A stretch of 64,000 nt of DNA, taken from Paenibacillus lentus. GTDB lineage: Bacteria > Bacillota > Bacilli > Paenibacillales > Paenibacillaceae. The stretch spans positions 2,666,001 through 2,730,000 of the forward strand of contig NZ_CP034248.1 of NCBI RefSeq assembly GCF_003931855.1. Reading direction: 5' to 3'. The notes beneath the pieces are model-generated. The model had not been told where the DNA came from, made no database searches, and saw only the letters and a program-made list of their open reading frames with translations. This document shows, in pieces, positions 8,967 through 16,825 of the stretch. Each line of letters starts with the position of its first letter. Position 1 is the stretch's first letter. The position numbers and the translations under genes were made by a program.

Positions 8967-9522
8967 AGAATTAATGACTGCGGTATCCGGTCAAATGCCT
9001 GAGCGACGCTGGGGACATACTTTAGGTGTGATGGAATCCGCGGTCGCCCTTGCCCATCGCTACGGCGAGGAGCCAGAGCGAGCTGATTTGGCCGCTTTGC
9101 TGCATGACGTGGCTAAATATTGGCCGATCGATCAGCAGGAGTCGGTAATCCGCGATAATCAACTCAATATGGAACTGCTTGATTACGATAGACAGCTACT
9201 TCACGCAGAGGTAGGCGCCTTTGTAGCGAAGGAGAGGTACGGAATAGAAGATTCCGGTGTGCTCGATGCGATCCGCTACCATACATCGGGGCGCATTGGG
9301 ATGACCAAGCTGGACAAAATCATTTGCCTTGCCGATTACATTGAGCCAGGACGGGATTTTCCGGGTGTGGAGCGCATTCGCGAGCTCGCCAAGCAAAGTC
9401 TGGAGGAGGCGCTCGTAGCAGCGCTGGACTCGACGATCTCCTTCTTGATTGAGAAGCGGAAGCGAATTTTTCCAATGACTGTATTGGCGCGCAATGATTT
9501 GATTAGGCAAATCAGCCGTTAA
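8950..9522 (+). CDS. yqeK: YqeK family HD-domain hydrolase (probable Ap4A hydrolase)
   Basis: The 190-residue HD-domain protein has the metal-binding HD pair in LLHDVAKY, a distal His in RYHTSGR and a late Asp in CLADYIEPGR. YqeK members have been shown to cleave diadenosine tetraphosphate symmetrically into two ADP. The ATG lies inside the end of nadD with AAGGAG 8 bases upstream, so nadD and yqeK are linked. Confidence 0.92.
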   Translation: MDFTREELMTAVSGQMPERRWGHTLGVMESAVALAHRYGEEPERADLAALLHDVAKYWPIDQQESVIRDNQLNMELLDYDRQLLHAEVGAFVAKERYGIEDSGVLDAIRYHTSGRIGMTKLDKIICLADYIEPGRDFPGVERIRELAKQSLEEALVAALDSTISFLIEKRKRIFPMTVLARNDLIRQISR

Positions 9523-9575
9523 TAAATGACCTATATACAACCATAATACAACGATAATTCAGGAGGTTCGTATGA

Positions 9576-9923
9576 ATGCCGATTTCATCTAAACAATTGT
9601 TAGATCTCGCCGTACAAGCGGTAGATGAGAAAAAAGCAATGGATATTGTGGCGTTAGATTTAAAGGGGATTTCGCTGATTGCGGATTACTTTGTCATATG
9701 CCACGGTAATTCGGATATACAGGTTCAATCCATAGCGACGGAAGTTCGCAAACAGGCTCAGGAAGCCGGTGTAGACATTAAAGGAATTGAAGGAATGGAT
9801 ACCGCCCGCTGGGTGCTGATGGATCTTGGAGACGTCATTGTGCATATTTTCCACCGGGATGAACGTGAATACTACAATATTGAGCGGCTTTGGTCAGATG
9901 CTAAGGTCGTGGAGACGGTATGA
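9576..9923 (+). CDS. rsfS: ribosomal silencing factor RsfS
   Basis: A 115-residue member of the RsfS/Iojap family. It binds ribosomal protein L14 and blocks subunit joining when nutrients are short. Characteristic stretches are DYFVICHG, GIEGMDTARWVLMDLGDVIVHIF and REYYNIERLW. AGGAGG lies 9 bases before this ATG; another ATG four bases earlier is out of frame. The stop overlaps the next gene's ATG (ATGA). Confidence 0.95.
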   Translation: MPISSKQLLDLAVQAVDEKKAMDIVALDLKGISLIADYFVICHGNSDIQVQSIATEVRKQAQEAGVDIKGIEGMDTARWVLMDLGDVIVHIFHRDEREYYNIERLWSDAKVVETV

Positions 9924-10819
9924 GTCTGATCGCCGGTACTGTCGTATCACTGCTAATTGACCGTGAGGTATCGCCTTATGGTTATTTTCTAACGAATGGC
10001 ATGCAGGATGTGCTGCTGCATTATTCCGAGCTGACCCGTGAAGTAAAGCCTGGGGAGACGGTGGAGGTATTCCTTTTCTATGATACCGAAGACCGTCTTG
10101 CGGCAACGATGAAGACACCTTATTTAACGTTAGGCGAGCTTGCATTGTTGGAAGTGGCGGATGTTCATCCCCGTCTAGGCTGCTTTCTCGAAATGGGGCT
10201 TGGTCGTCAATTGCTGCTGCCGATTCGGGAGCTGCCGGAACTACGTGAGCTGCATCCTCAGGTGGGTGATACTGTCTATGTCATTATGGAGCATGACAAG
10301 CAGGGCCGCTTAAAGGCTAAGCTGGCCGGGGAGCAGGAACTGGCTCCGAAGACCTTTCACGCTCCGACGACGTGGAAAAATGAGTGGGCCGAAGCTATCG
10401 TGTACAAGCCTTTGCAAATGGGCACCTTCGTTATTGTTGAAGGGGGCGTGCTTGGCTTCGGAGCGATCGGCATGATTCACTCTTCGGAACGGAGTCGGTT
10501 GCTCCGGCTTGGAGAGCGGGTCAAGGTTCGTATCGCTCATATTCGTGAGGACGGGCGAGTCAATTTGTCCATGGCTCCGCGCAAGGAAATTGGGCGGAAC
10601 GAGGACTCTGAACGGATTTTGGCGTACTTGCAGGAGCGTCCTGGCGGAGGCATGCCTTATTCGGATACAACGCCGCCGGATTTGATCAAGCAGCGGTTCG
10701 GGATCAGTAAGTCAGCGTTCAAGCGGGCGCTCGGCAAGCTGATGAAGGAAGGCAAGGTTACCCAGAAGGAAAATTGGACTTATTTGGTCAGGGCTGACTC
10801 CAGTGAAGCTAATGAGTGA
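9920..10819 (+). CDS. CvfB/YitL-type S1-domain RNA-binding protein
   Basis: The 299-residue protein starts in the rsfS stop (ATGA overlap). It contains S1-like OB folds: residues about 1-65, 70-135 and 145-215, the last seen in GFGAIGMIHSSE and VKVRIAHIREDGRVNLSM. A C-terminal winged-helix segment follows around FGISKSAFKRALGKLMKEG. This matches the CvfB (YitL) family, linked to RNA binding and virulence regulation in Staphylococcus. It is not part of the yqe cluster in B. subtilis, so its place between rsfS and yqeM is a lineage-specific arrangement. Confidence 0.85.
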   Translation: MSLIAGTVVSLLIDREVSPYGYFLTNGMQDVLLHYSELTREVKPGETVEVFLFYDTEDRLAATMKTPYLTLGELALLEVADVHPRLGCFLEMGLGRQLLLPIRELPELRELHPQVGDTVYVIMEHDKQGRLKAKLAGEQELAPKTFHAPTTWKNEWAEAIVYKPLQMGTFVIVEGGVLGFGAIGMIHSSERSRLLRLGERVKVRIAHIREDGRVNLSMAPRKEIGRNEDSERILAYLQERPGGGMPYSDTTPPDLIKQRFGISKSAFKRALGKLMKEGKVTQKENWTYLVRADSSEANE

Positions 10820-10862
10820 GGGAACCGGGGCTTAAATTCGTAGACGAGTTAATTGTTAATGG

Positions 10863-10880
10863 CCTCTGGTTAACCAGAGG
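10863..10880. other. perfect 18-bp palindrome upstream of yqeM
   Basis: CCTCTGGTTAACCAGAGG reads the same on both strands. It lies in the 183-bp gap between the CvfB-like gene and yqeM. No T-run follows, so it is not a classical terminator. It could be a protein-binding site or an mRNA hairpin. The function is unknown. Confidence 0.5.
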
Positions 10881-11002
10881 AACGAGAGAGGTTCTGTGGC
10901 GCGTGCGAGTACGCGGATCACGGAATAAATTGATTTGATTAAGCAGATCATGCATGGAACATAGAGAGCAAAGATGTGGATTGCAGAAAGTCAGGTGACA
11001 GC

Positions 11003-11776
11003 GTGGCATCTTATCGTAAATTTGCCTATGTGTACGATGAATTGATGGAGGACATGCCTTACCCGGATTGGATACGTTTTGCGCGAACCGCTTGGGAACG
11101 TCTAGGCATGCCGCGAACGGTAGTTGAGCTCGGCTGCGGAACTGGGAGCATCACGATTCCTCTAGTGAATTCAGGTTTTGAAGTGACAGGTATCGACCTG
11201 TCAGCGGATATGCTTGCCGTAGCCCGGCGCAAAATGGAAGGAACCTCGCAGGGCGTGCGGCTGTTCCGCGAGGGCAGCGTTCGCTGGGTGCAGCAGGATA
11301 TGAGAGATTGGGAGGCGCCGGAGCCGGTAGACTCTGTCATATCCTTTTGCGACTGTCTCAATTACTTGTTAGAAGAAGACGATATCATCCGAACGTTCCA
11401 AAGAACGTATCAGGGACTTAAACCCGGAGGCACCTTCCTGTTTGATGTCCATCATCCTAACACGTTGAAACGTTATGATGAAGAACAGCCGTTCATTTAC
11501 GATGAGCGTTCGGTATCCTATATTTGGACTTGCGAGCGTGATGCGGCAAGGGATGAAATTCAGCATTATTTGTCCATCTTCGCCCGGGAAGAAAGCAGTG
11601 GTCCGGATATGTACCGCCGGTTTGAAGAGACGCATATTCAGCGGGCCTACGATCCGGCATGGATGAAGAGTGAATTACTTCGCTGCGGCTTTCGGGAGGT
11701 TACGATCTACGCCGACTTTGAATGGGTCGAGGCTGTGGATGACGCTGCCCGCTTGTTCTATGTAGCTGTGAAATGA
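11003..11776 (+). CDS. yqeM: class I SAM-dependent methyltransferase YqeM
   Basis: I choose the GTG at 11003, which reads MASYRKFAYVYDELM, the usual family N-terminus; AGGTGA lies 4 bases upstream. An in-frame start 27 bases earlier adds residues with no family resemblance. The 257-residue product has the SAM motif VVELGCGTGSITIPL, then GIDLSADMLAVARRK and FCDCLNYL. The substrate is unknown; the gene normally closes the yqe cluster. In B. subtilis comER follows directly; here about 43 kb of other DNA intervenes. Confidence 0.9.
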   Translation: MASYRKFAYVYDELMEDMPYPDWIRFARTAWERLGMPRTVVELGCGTGSITIPLVNSGFEVTGIDLSADMLAVARRKMEGTSQGVRLFREGSVRWVQQDMRDWEAPEPVDSVISFCDCLNYLLEEDDIIRTFQRTYQGLKPGGTFLFDVHHPNTLKRYDEEQPFIYDERSVSYIWTCERDAARDEIQHYLSIFAREESSGPDMYRRFEETHIQRAYDPAWMKSELLRCGFREVTIYADFEWVEAVDDAARLFYVAVK

Positions 11777-11820
11777 AGTGACGATATGATGCGGAATCAG
11801 CCATACGGCCAATCATATAG

Positions 11821-11864
11821 CCAATCACAACAGGCCACCCTTTGGGGTGGCCTGTTGTGATTGG
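11821..11864. terminator. long perfect hairpin after yqeM
   Basis: Two 20-bp arms (11821-11840 and 11845-11864) are exact reverse complements around a TTTG loop. This very stable hairpin is 44 bases after the yqeM stop and probably ends or protects the yqe cluster transcript. It lacks a T-run on the forward side, so termination is inferred from position and strength only. Confidence 0.55.
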
Positions 11865-12000
11865 TCAGTTAAATCAGTAACCCATCGAACCCATTTAAAC
11901 CATCTAACCATCTGAATCAGTTGCACTATTGAATTCATGGTGGGCAAGTACGAAAAATGTTTCTAAGATCACCGTTACGCTCAGATTTTTAGGTAATGAA

Positions 12001-12117
12001 GATGGAGTAAGAGGACGGAGTACAAAGATGGAGTATGAAGACGGAGTACAAAGATGGATTATGAAGACGGAGTATGAAGACGGAGTACAAAGATGAATTA
12101 TGAAGATTCATAAGAGG
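12001..12117. repeat. 13-bp tandem repeat, nine units
   Basis: Nine consecutive 13-bp units run from 12001 to 12117. Two alternating variants dominate: GACGGAGTACAAA and GATGGAGTATGAA. The unit length is not a multiple of three and no ribosome binding site precedes it, so it is not a repetitive protein. It probably arose by replication slippage. Confidence 0.85.
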
Positions 12118-12238
12118 TAAAAATCCAGTCACAAAGGAGACCACTACCGTATGCTCTCGATGCAGCCTTCTTTCAGTTTCTTTGGAATCCTTTTTCTACC
12201 TCGCCTATATCCCATTCTTTAGTTCCTCTTATGTGGAA

Positions 12239-12462
12239 AATCTTAATGGTCACGTGCGATGTTAAATGATTTAATGGTGCTAGCGACGCTAAAATGATCT
12301 AATGGTGCGAGTTATGTTAAAATGACCTAATGGTGAGTGTGAGCTAAAATGACCTAATGGTGAGTGTGAGCTAAAATGATCTAATGGTCACGTGCGATGT
12401 TAAAATCATCTAGTGGTGCTAGCAACATTAAAATGATCTAATGGTTGCCAGCGATGTTATTA
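12239..12462. repeat. 27-29-bp degenerate tandem repeat, about eight units
   Basis: About eight units share the core ATGATCTAATGGT followed by a variable 8-10 bases and TTAAA. Two neighbouring 27-bp units (around 12321-12375) are identical. There are no unique spacers, so it is not a CRISPR array. Variation lies mainly in the second half of each unit. Confidence 0.8.
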
Positions 12463-12547
12463 TGGGTAAAAAAGAGGTTTGCAAAATGTAGCGGTTGCCA
12501 GCGGCGCTATTTCCTGTTTCTTCGTGCACGGAGGGCTGTTTCGCCCA

Positions 12548-12621
12548 ATTAAGCGTGTATACAACCGTTAGATAAGAAACCTTCGTTTTTTGGGTTGATT
12601 AAGCGCTAGGACAACCGTTAG
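12548..12621. repeat. direct repeat pair, 24 bp, 50 bp apart
   Basis: Two copies, 12548-12571 and 12598-12621, share ATTAAGCG, five variable bases, then ACAACCGTTAG. From memory, intergenic sequences with ACAACCGTTAG are common in Paenibacillus genomes. Their role is unknown. Confidence 0.65.
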
Positions 12622-12838
12622 CATTGCACTGTGCATTCAGGTTCGGTTCGCAGCCCTAACATTTTGCAATGCTATATCGCGTGCTTACTTCTTCTACTCT
12701 ACTCTACACTGCTCATTGCTTCTACTCTTCCACCTTTAATCTATTTTCCATCCCAATTCCCCGCTCCGCTTGTCTATTCAAGATTCTTTACTTATTCGAT
12801 ATGCAGGTATGAAATTGAAATTCCTCACTATAGTTTTT

Positions 12839-12925
12839 AAGTCTTTATTTAAGTCTTTATTAAAATCTATATTTAAATCCATATTTAAGTCTTCAGTTCA
12901 AATCTTCAGTTCAAATCTTGAGTTC
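12839..12925. repeat. 12-13-bp tandem repeat, seven units
   Basis: Four 12-bp units like AAGTCTTTATTT are followed by three 13-bp units like AAATCTTCAGTTC. The region is AT-rich and non-coding. The change in unit length within one tract indicates ongoing slippage and divergence. Confidence 0.75.
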
Positions 12926-13413
12926 AACTAATATAGATGTTCTCCCGGGGTATGTTTCTTGTGGGACTCCGTCATCAGGTTGATTGAACAGGCGAAATAG
13001 AGTAGAGGATAGAGGCTTGTGATTCCGTGAGCATCTGCAATATCTCATCTTTGATACCTTCGGGCATTTGCAGTCACTATTTACTGGCTGATGTTCGCTT
13101 TAATGGTTACTTTATGTTTAATGGCTACTTTATCTTCGCTTTATGTTCGCTATATGTTTAATGGTTATTTTATGTTCGCTATATGTTTACTTTATGCTTA
13201 CTTCATGGTTTTTATGGTTGAGTTTGCGACAATAACGGTTCTTAGCTGTAATCATATTTTCAACATGGGCGTTTCTGGATCAATGTGATTCTCGTGATTT
13301 AGAGGCGTTTTTGGCATTCCTAAAAAATTGACCCTGCCACCTAAAGATATGACATGTTTTTGGGCTTCAACCCTCGATAAGATGAAATTAAGCAACATTA
13401 GTATCACAAGAAA

Positions 13414-13465
13414 GAGGCAACTGAAAGAGGCAACTGAAAGAGGCAACTGAAAGAGACAACTAAGA
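13414..13465. repeat. 13-bp tandem repeat, four units, just upstream of the sugar operon
   Basis: Three identical GAGGCAACTGAAA units and one variant (GAGACAACTAAGA) end 19 bases before the binding-protein ATG. The tract therefore lies in the 5' untranslated region of the sugar operon, and copy-number changes could alter leader length or structure. Confidence 0.85.
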
Positions 13466-13484
13466 CATTTAGGGGGTTAACAAA

Positions 13485-14786
13485 ATGGGGAAAAAGTTAA
13501 GAAAACCGGTTACGTTGCTATTGTCTTTATTTCTGGTTATCGGGCTTGCGGCTTGCGGCGGTAAGGACTCAGGTGGCGGAGGAAATTCTCCTTCGGTGAA
13601 CGGCGGCGGGGAGTCTGCTGGCGGGAAAAGCCAGGCAAAAACTGATATTTTATTCTGGAGTCCTTTCTCTGGAGCGGATGGCCCATTTATGAAGAAGATC
13701 GTAGATAAATATAATTCTTCTCAAGATCAATACAAGGTCAATTTCGTCATTCAGCCGAGTGGAGAGTACTACAAGCAGCTTGACGTTGCACTCAGTACAG
13801 CGAAAGAGCGTCCGGATCTCATGATTATGCATGTGGATAATGTACCGACTTACGTGGACAAAGATCAGCTGCTGGCATTAGATGATATTGCCTCCTCGTC
13901 AGGAATCAGTAAAGAGGATTATGCTGAGGCTCCCGTAGAATATGCAACGATTGATGGAAAATGGTATAGCATTCCACTCGATATCCATCCAGTCGTTATG
14001 TATTACAACAAGGATTTGTTTGAAAAAGCAGGTATTAACTCTGCCCCAACCAATCGTGCCGAGTTTGAGGAGGCCGTCGCTAAGTTAACCGATAAAGACA
14101 AGGGCGTGTATGGCTATGTGCTTCCTACGCTGTGGCCGCAGCAGTTCATTTTCCCATCTCTGGTATGGCAAAATGGCGGCGAGCTCTGGGATGGCAGTGA
14201 TGTAGCCTACAACTCTCCTGAAGCTGTAGAAATGGTGTCTTGGATGCGCAGCCTGGTTGATCAAGGTTATTCCCCAGGCAATGTTCAACAGGATGGAGAA
14301 AACACCTTGTTTCTACAAGGCAAAAATGCGATTCAATTCAACGGACCATGGATGAAATCGCAGTTTGACGAAGCTGGCTTGAATTATGGCGTAGCCCCGA
14401 TTCCGCAAATTGGTAAAGTGAAAGCAGCAGCTTTCGCTGGTTCCCATGGCTTCGTTATTCCTAAAGCAGTAACTGATGAGGCCAAACTCGCAGGCATTGG
14501 TGATTTCTTAAAATATGTGGCAGATAATTCGATGGAATGGGCGGAATCCGGCCAAGCGCTAGCCTCTAAGACAATGGTAGAAAGCGAAGAATTCCAAAAG
14601 CTTGAGGTTCAGAGCAACATTGCCAGAGGCTTTGCCGATGTTCAATTTGCGCCGAACGTGCTCAACTGGGGAACGATCTCCGAGCCGATTTGGGGCGAGC
14701 TGAACAACGCGTTGTTAGGCAAGAAGGATCCGCAACAAGCAATGGATGATGCCGTCGCTAAATCGCGGCAGGCCATGAACAATTAA
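13485..14786 (+). CDS. ABC sugar transporter solute-binding lipoprotein (CUT1)
   Basis: The 433-residue lipoprotein has a signal peptide ending in the lipobox LAAC, with Cys24 as the lipid-anchored residue, followed by a Gly/Ser-rich linker. The mature part is a family 1 extracellular binding protein (ILFWSPFSGADGPFMKK). It captures an oligosaccharide, probably arabinose-containing given the linked GH43, and hands it to the two permeases downstream. AGGGGG precedes the ATG. A hairpin after its stop may raise its expression above that of the permeases. No ATPase gene is present; a shared MsmX-type ATPase elsewhere would be needed. Confidence 0.9.
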   Translation: MGKKLRKPVTLLLSLFLVIGLAACGGKDSGGGGNSPSVNGGGESAGGKSQAKTDILFWSPFSGADGPFMKKIVDKYNSSQDQYKVNFVIQPSGEYYKQLDVALSTAKERPDLMIMHVDNVPTYVDKDQLLALDDIASSSGISKEDYAEAPVEYATIDGKWYSIPLDIHPVVMYYNKDLFEKAGINSAPTNRAEFEEAVAKLTDKDKGVYGYVLPTLWPQQFIFPSLVWQNGGELWDGSDVAYNSPEAVEMVSWMRSLVDQGYSPGNVQQDGENTLFLQGKNAIQFNGPWMKSQFDEAGLNYGVAPIPQIGKVKAAAFAGSHGFVIPKAVTDEAKLAGIGDFLKYVADNSMEWAESGQALASKTMVESEEFQKLEVQSNIARGFADVQFAPNVLNWGTISEPIWGELNNALLGKKDPQQAMDDAVAKSRQAMNN

Positions 14787-14799
14787 CGACCCGAAGAAA

Positions 14800-14855
14800 A
14801 ATTTTGAAGGAGACGGGGAATTGGCGGTGGCTGCTCTCTCGTCTCCTTTAAAATT
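14800..14855 (+). terminator. intercistronic hairpin (attenuator/stabiliser)
   Basis: Arms of 16 bases (14800-14815 and 14840-14855) pair at 15 of 16 positions. The hairpin stands between the binding-protein gene and the permease genes. Such structures often cause partial termination or protect the upstream mRNA, giving more binding protein than permease. The right arm runs into TTTAAAATT rather than a clean T-run. Confidence 0.65.
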
Positions 14856-14898
14856 CTAGGCCAATGAAGCAATGCCCCAGGGCGGGAGGGATAAATTT

Positions 14899-15798
14899 AT
14901 GGTGAAAAGCTGGCACTCAAAATTAACATCATCGTTGTTCGTGCTTCCTTATTTCATTTGTTTTGCCGCTTTCTTATTATTTCCAATACTTTATGGTGTG
15001 TATATCAGCCTGCACAATTTCGAGCTGCTGTCGCCGGAGCATGATTTTGTAGGCTTAAAGCATTATGTGACGATTTTTACGCCGGGCACATACTTGAACA
15101 GCTTGTTCTTCAACGGGCTGTGGAACACGATTCAGTTCGTTATCTATTCCGTTCCCCTGCTAATTGTGGTCGGGCTTGGGCTGGCGATGCTGATCCAGCA
15201 TCTCCCGGGGAAAATTCGCGGTTTGTTCCGCACGTTCTATTTTTTGCCGTATGCGCTGTCGGCGTCGGTCATGTCCGTCATTTGGCTGATGATTTTTGAT
15301 ACCAATTCCGGATTTCTAAACAGTTTGCTGACGAAGCTGAACATTCCGGCCATCCCCTGGTTGACCGATCAGCCGTGGGCCTGGGTATCGCTCATAACGA
15401 CGACATTATGGTGGACGATCGGCTTTAATATGATTATTTTCATTAATGCCCTGAACCAGGTGCCTGAGGATTTCTATGAGGCTGCTTCGCTGGACGGAGC
15501 GAATGCATGGGATAAATTTTGGCATATTACGCTGCCTTCCATAAAGCCTGTCATGCTGTTCGTGATGATTACGTCTACGATTGCTTCGTTTAACGTCTTT
15601 GCTCAGCCATTCCTGCTTACCCGTGGCGGCCCGGGGGACAGCACGAAGGTGCTGCTGATCAACGTACTCGATCAGGCGTTTATTCGCAAGGAAATCGGCT
15701 CTGCTTCGGCAATGGCCATCTTAATGGCGTTGCTCATTATGATTATATCAGTAGTACAATTCAGACTGACTTACGGAAATAAGGGGGAAGAGTCATGA
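14899..15798 (+). CDS. CUT1 sugar ABC transporter permease 1 (MalF-like)
   Basis: I choose the ATG at 14899, preceded by GGGAGGGA; an in-frame ATG 27 bases upstream would swallow this ribosome binding site. The 299-residue protein has six transmembrane helices and the EAA loop in EAASLDGANAWDKF, which contacts the ATPase. It forms the membrane channel together with the next gene product, with which it overlaps by ATGA. Confidence 0.92.
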   Translation: MVKSWHSKLTSSLFVLPYFICFAAFLLFPILYGVYISLHNFELLSPEHDFVGLKHYVTIFTPGTYLNSLFFNGLWNTIQFVIYSVPLLIVVGLGLAMLIQHLPGKIRGLFRTFYFLPYALSASVMSVIWLMIFDTNSGFLNSLLTKLNIPAIPWLTDQPWAWVSLITTTLWWTIGFNMIIFINALNQVPEDFYEAASLDGANAWDKFWHITLPSIKPVMLFVMITSTIASFNVFAQPFLLTRGGPGDSTKVLLINVLDQAFIRKEIGSASAMAILMALLIMIISVVQFRLTYGNKGEES

Positions 15799-16634
15799 GC
15801 TTGAAACGGATTAAGACACTGCTGCTGGTTCTTCTCGCTTCGATCATTGCCGTCGTTTTCCTGCTGCCACTTGTATGGATGGTATCGACGTCTTTTAAGA
15901 ACGACTTTGAAGCATTGTCCGGCAAAATGAACTTTATTCCGCTTAAGCCGACCTTTGATAACTATATCAAAGGGTTCAGTGGAGAATTGATGAATGTTCC
16001 GATCCTGCAATGGATTACGAACTCGCTGATGGTGGGAATCGCGGGGACGGCCATCGTACTGCTGATTGCTTCCATGGCGGCGTTTGCCTTGGCCAGATTG
16101 AAGGATCTGCCGTTGCGCCGTACACTGCTGTCGATGTTCATCGCCTCATTGATGATTCCCGGTGTCCTGACGTTTTTGCCGATGTATATGGAATTTAACG
16201 CGCTTGGGCTGATCAATACTTATGCTGCGCTTATATTGCCCTACACAGCGGGCGCCTTCGGCGTATTTCTGTTGTATCAGTTCTTTATATCCTTCCCGAA
16301 GGACATTGAGGAGGCGGCAAGAATTGATGGGGCAAACAAATGGAAGCTGTACACTCACATCATGCTTCCGTCATCGATATCTATCATGGTGACACTGCTC
16401 ATATTTACGTTTATGGGGATTTACAACGATTTTGTATGGCCGCTCTATGCCACCACATCGCCGGAAATGCGCACGATTACTGCGGGGATCGCCATGATGG
16501 CTCAGGGCAGTTATACGCAGTCGTACGGCAAACTGATGGCCATGACAGCAGCGGCGGCGATTCCGGTCGTTATTATATTTATCCTTGGGCAGCGATCCTT
16601 CGTTAAGGCTATTACGCAGTCTGCTATCAAGTGA
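15795..16634 (+). CDS. CUT1 sugar ABC transporter permease 2 (MalG-like)
   Basis: A 279-residue permease with six transmembrane helices and the EAA loop EEAARIDGANKWKLY. Its ATG overlaps the stop of the first permease and AAGGGGGA is well placed. Together they import the sugar bound by the upstream lipoprotein. Confidence 0.93.
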   Translation: MSLKRIKTLLLVLLASIIAVVFLLPLVWMVSTSFKNDFEALSGKMNFIPLKPTFDNYIKGFSGELMNVPILQWITNSLMVGIAGTAIVLLIASMAAFALARLKDLPLRRTLLSMFIASLMIPGVLTFLPMYMEFNALGLINTYAALILPYTAGAFGVFLLYQFFISFPKDIEEAARIDGANKWKLYTHIMLPSSISIMVTLLIFTFMGIYNDFVWPLYATTSPEMRTITAGIAMMAQGSYTQSYGKLMAMTAAAAIPVVIIFILGQRSFVKAITQSAIK

Positions 16635-16723
16635 TCGAGCGCTGAATTAGTGAAAGATCGCTGACGTTCAGTATCTGGTAGTGAAGCAGCAAATCCCAAA
16701 ATCAAGAAATCAAAGAAGCAAAG

Positions 16724-16795
16724 ACTCATAAACTCATAAACTCATAAACTCAAAGAACCAAAGAACCAAAGAACCAAAGAACCAAAGAATCAACG
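16724..16795. repeat. 8-bp tandem repeats (two unit types)
   Basis: Three ACTCATAA units and a hybrid ACTCAAAG are followed by four AACCAAAG units and a degenerate AATCAACG. The units change in the middle of the tract without losing the 8-bp phase. The tract lies in the 191-bp gap between the second permease and GH43, shortly before the GH43 start. Confidence 0.85.
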
Positions 16796-16825
16796 TAAGT
16801 TCATAGCATGATATGGGGTGGAGCC

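Larger units (their letters stand above)
11777..13484. other. 1.7-kb gene-free, repeat-rich region
   Basis: No open frame here has a recognisable product or ribosome binding site. The region holds a long perfect hairpin, at least four separate short tandem-repeat tracts (listed individually) and two copies of a 24-bp sequence around ACAACCGTTAG. Degenerate repetition of TTTATGTTCGCTATATGTTTA also fills about 13090-13220. The region separates the conserved yqe cluster from the sugar operon. Confidence 0.8.

Noticed and set aside
12239..12462. Possible CRISPR array
   Set aside because: Units are directly abutting with no unique spacers, the repeats are degenerate, and no cas genes are present.
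12631..13288. Two small forward frames (69 and 65 codons) in the repeat desert
   Set aside because: They consist of low-complexity or repeat-derived sequence without ribosome binding sites; the second is made of TTTATGTTCGC-type repeats.
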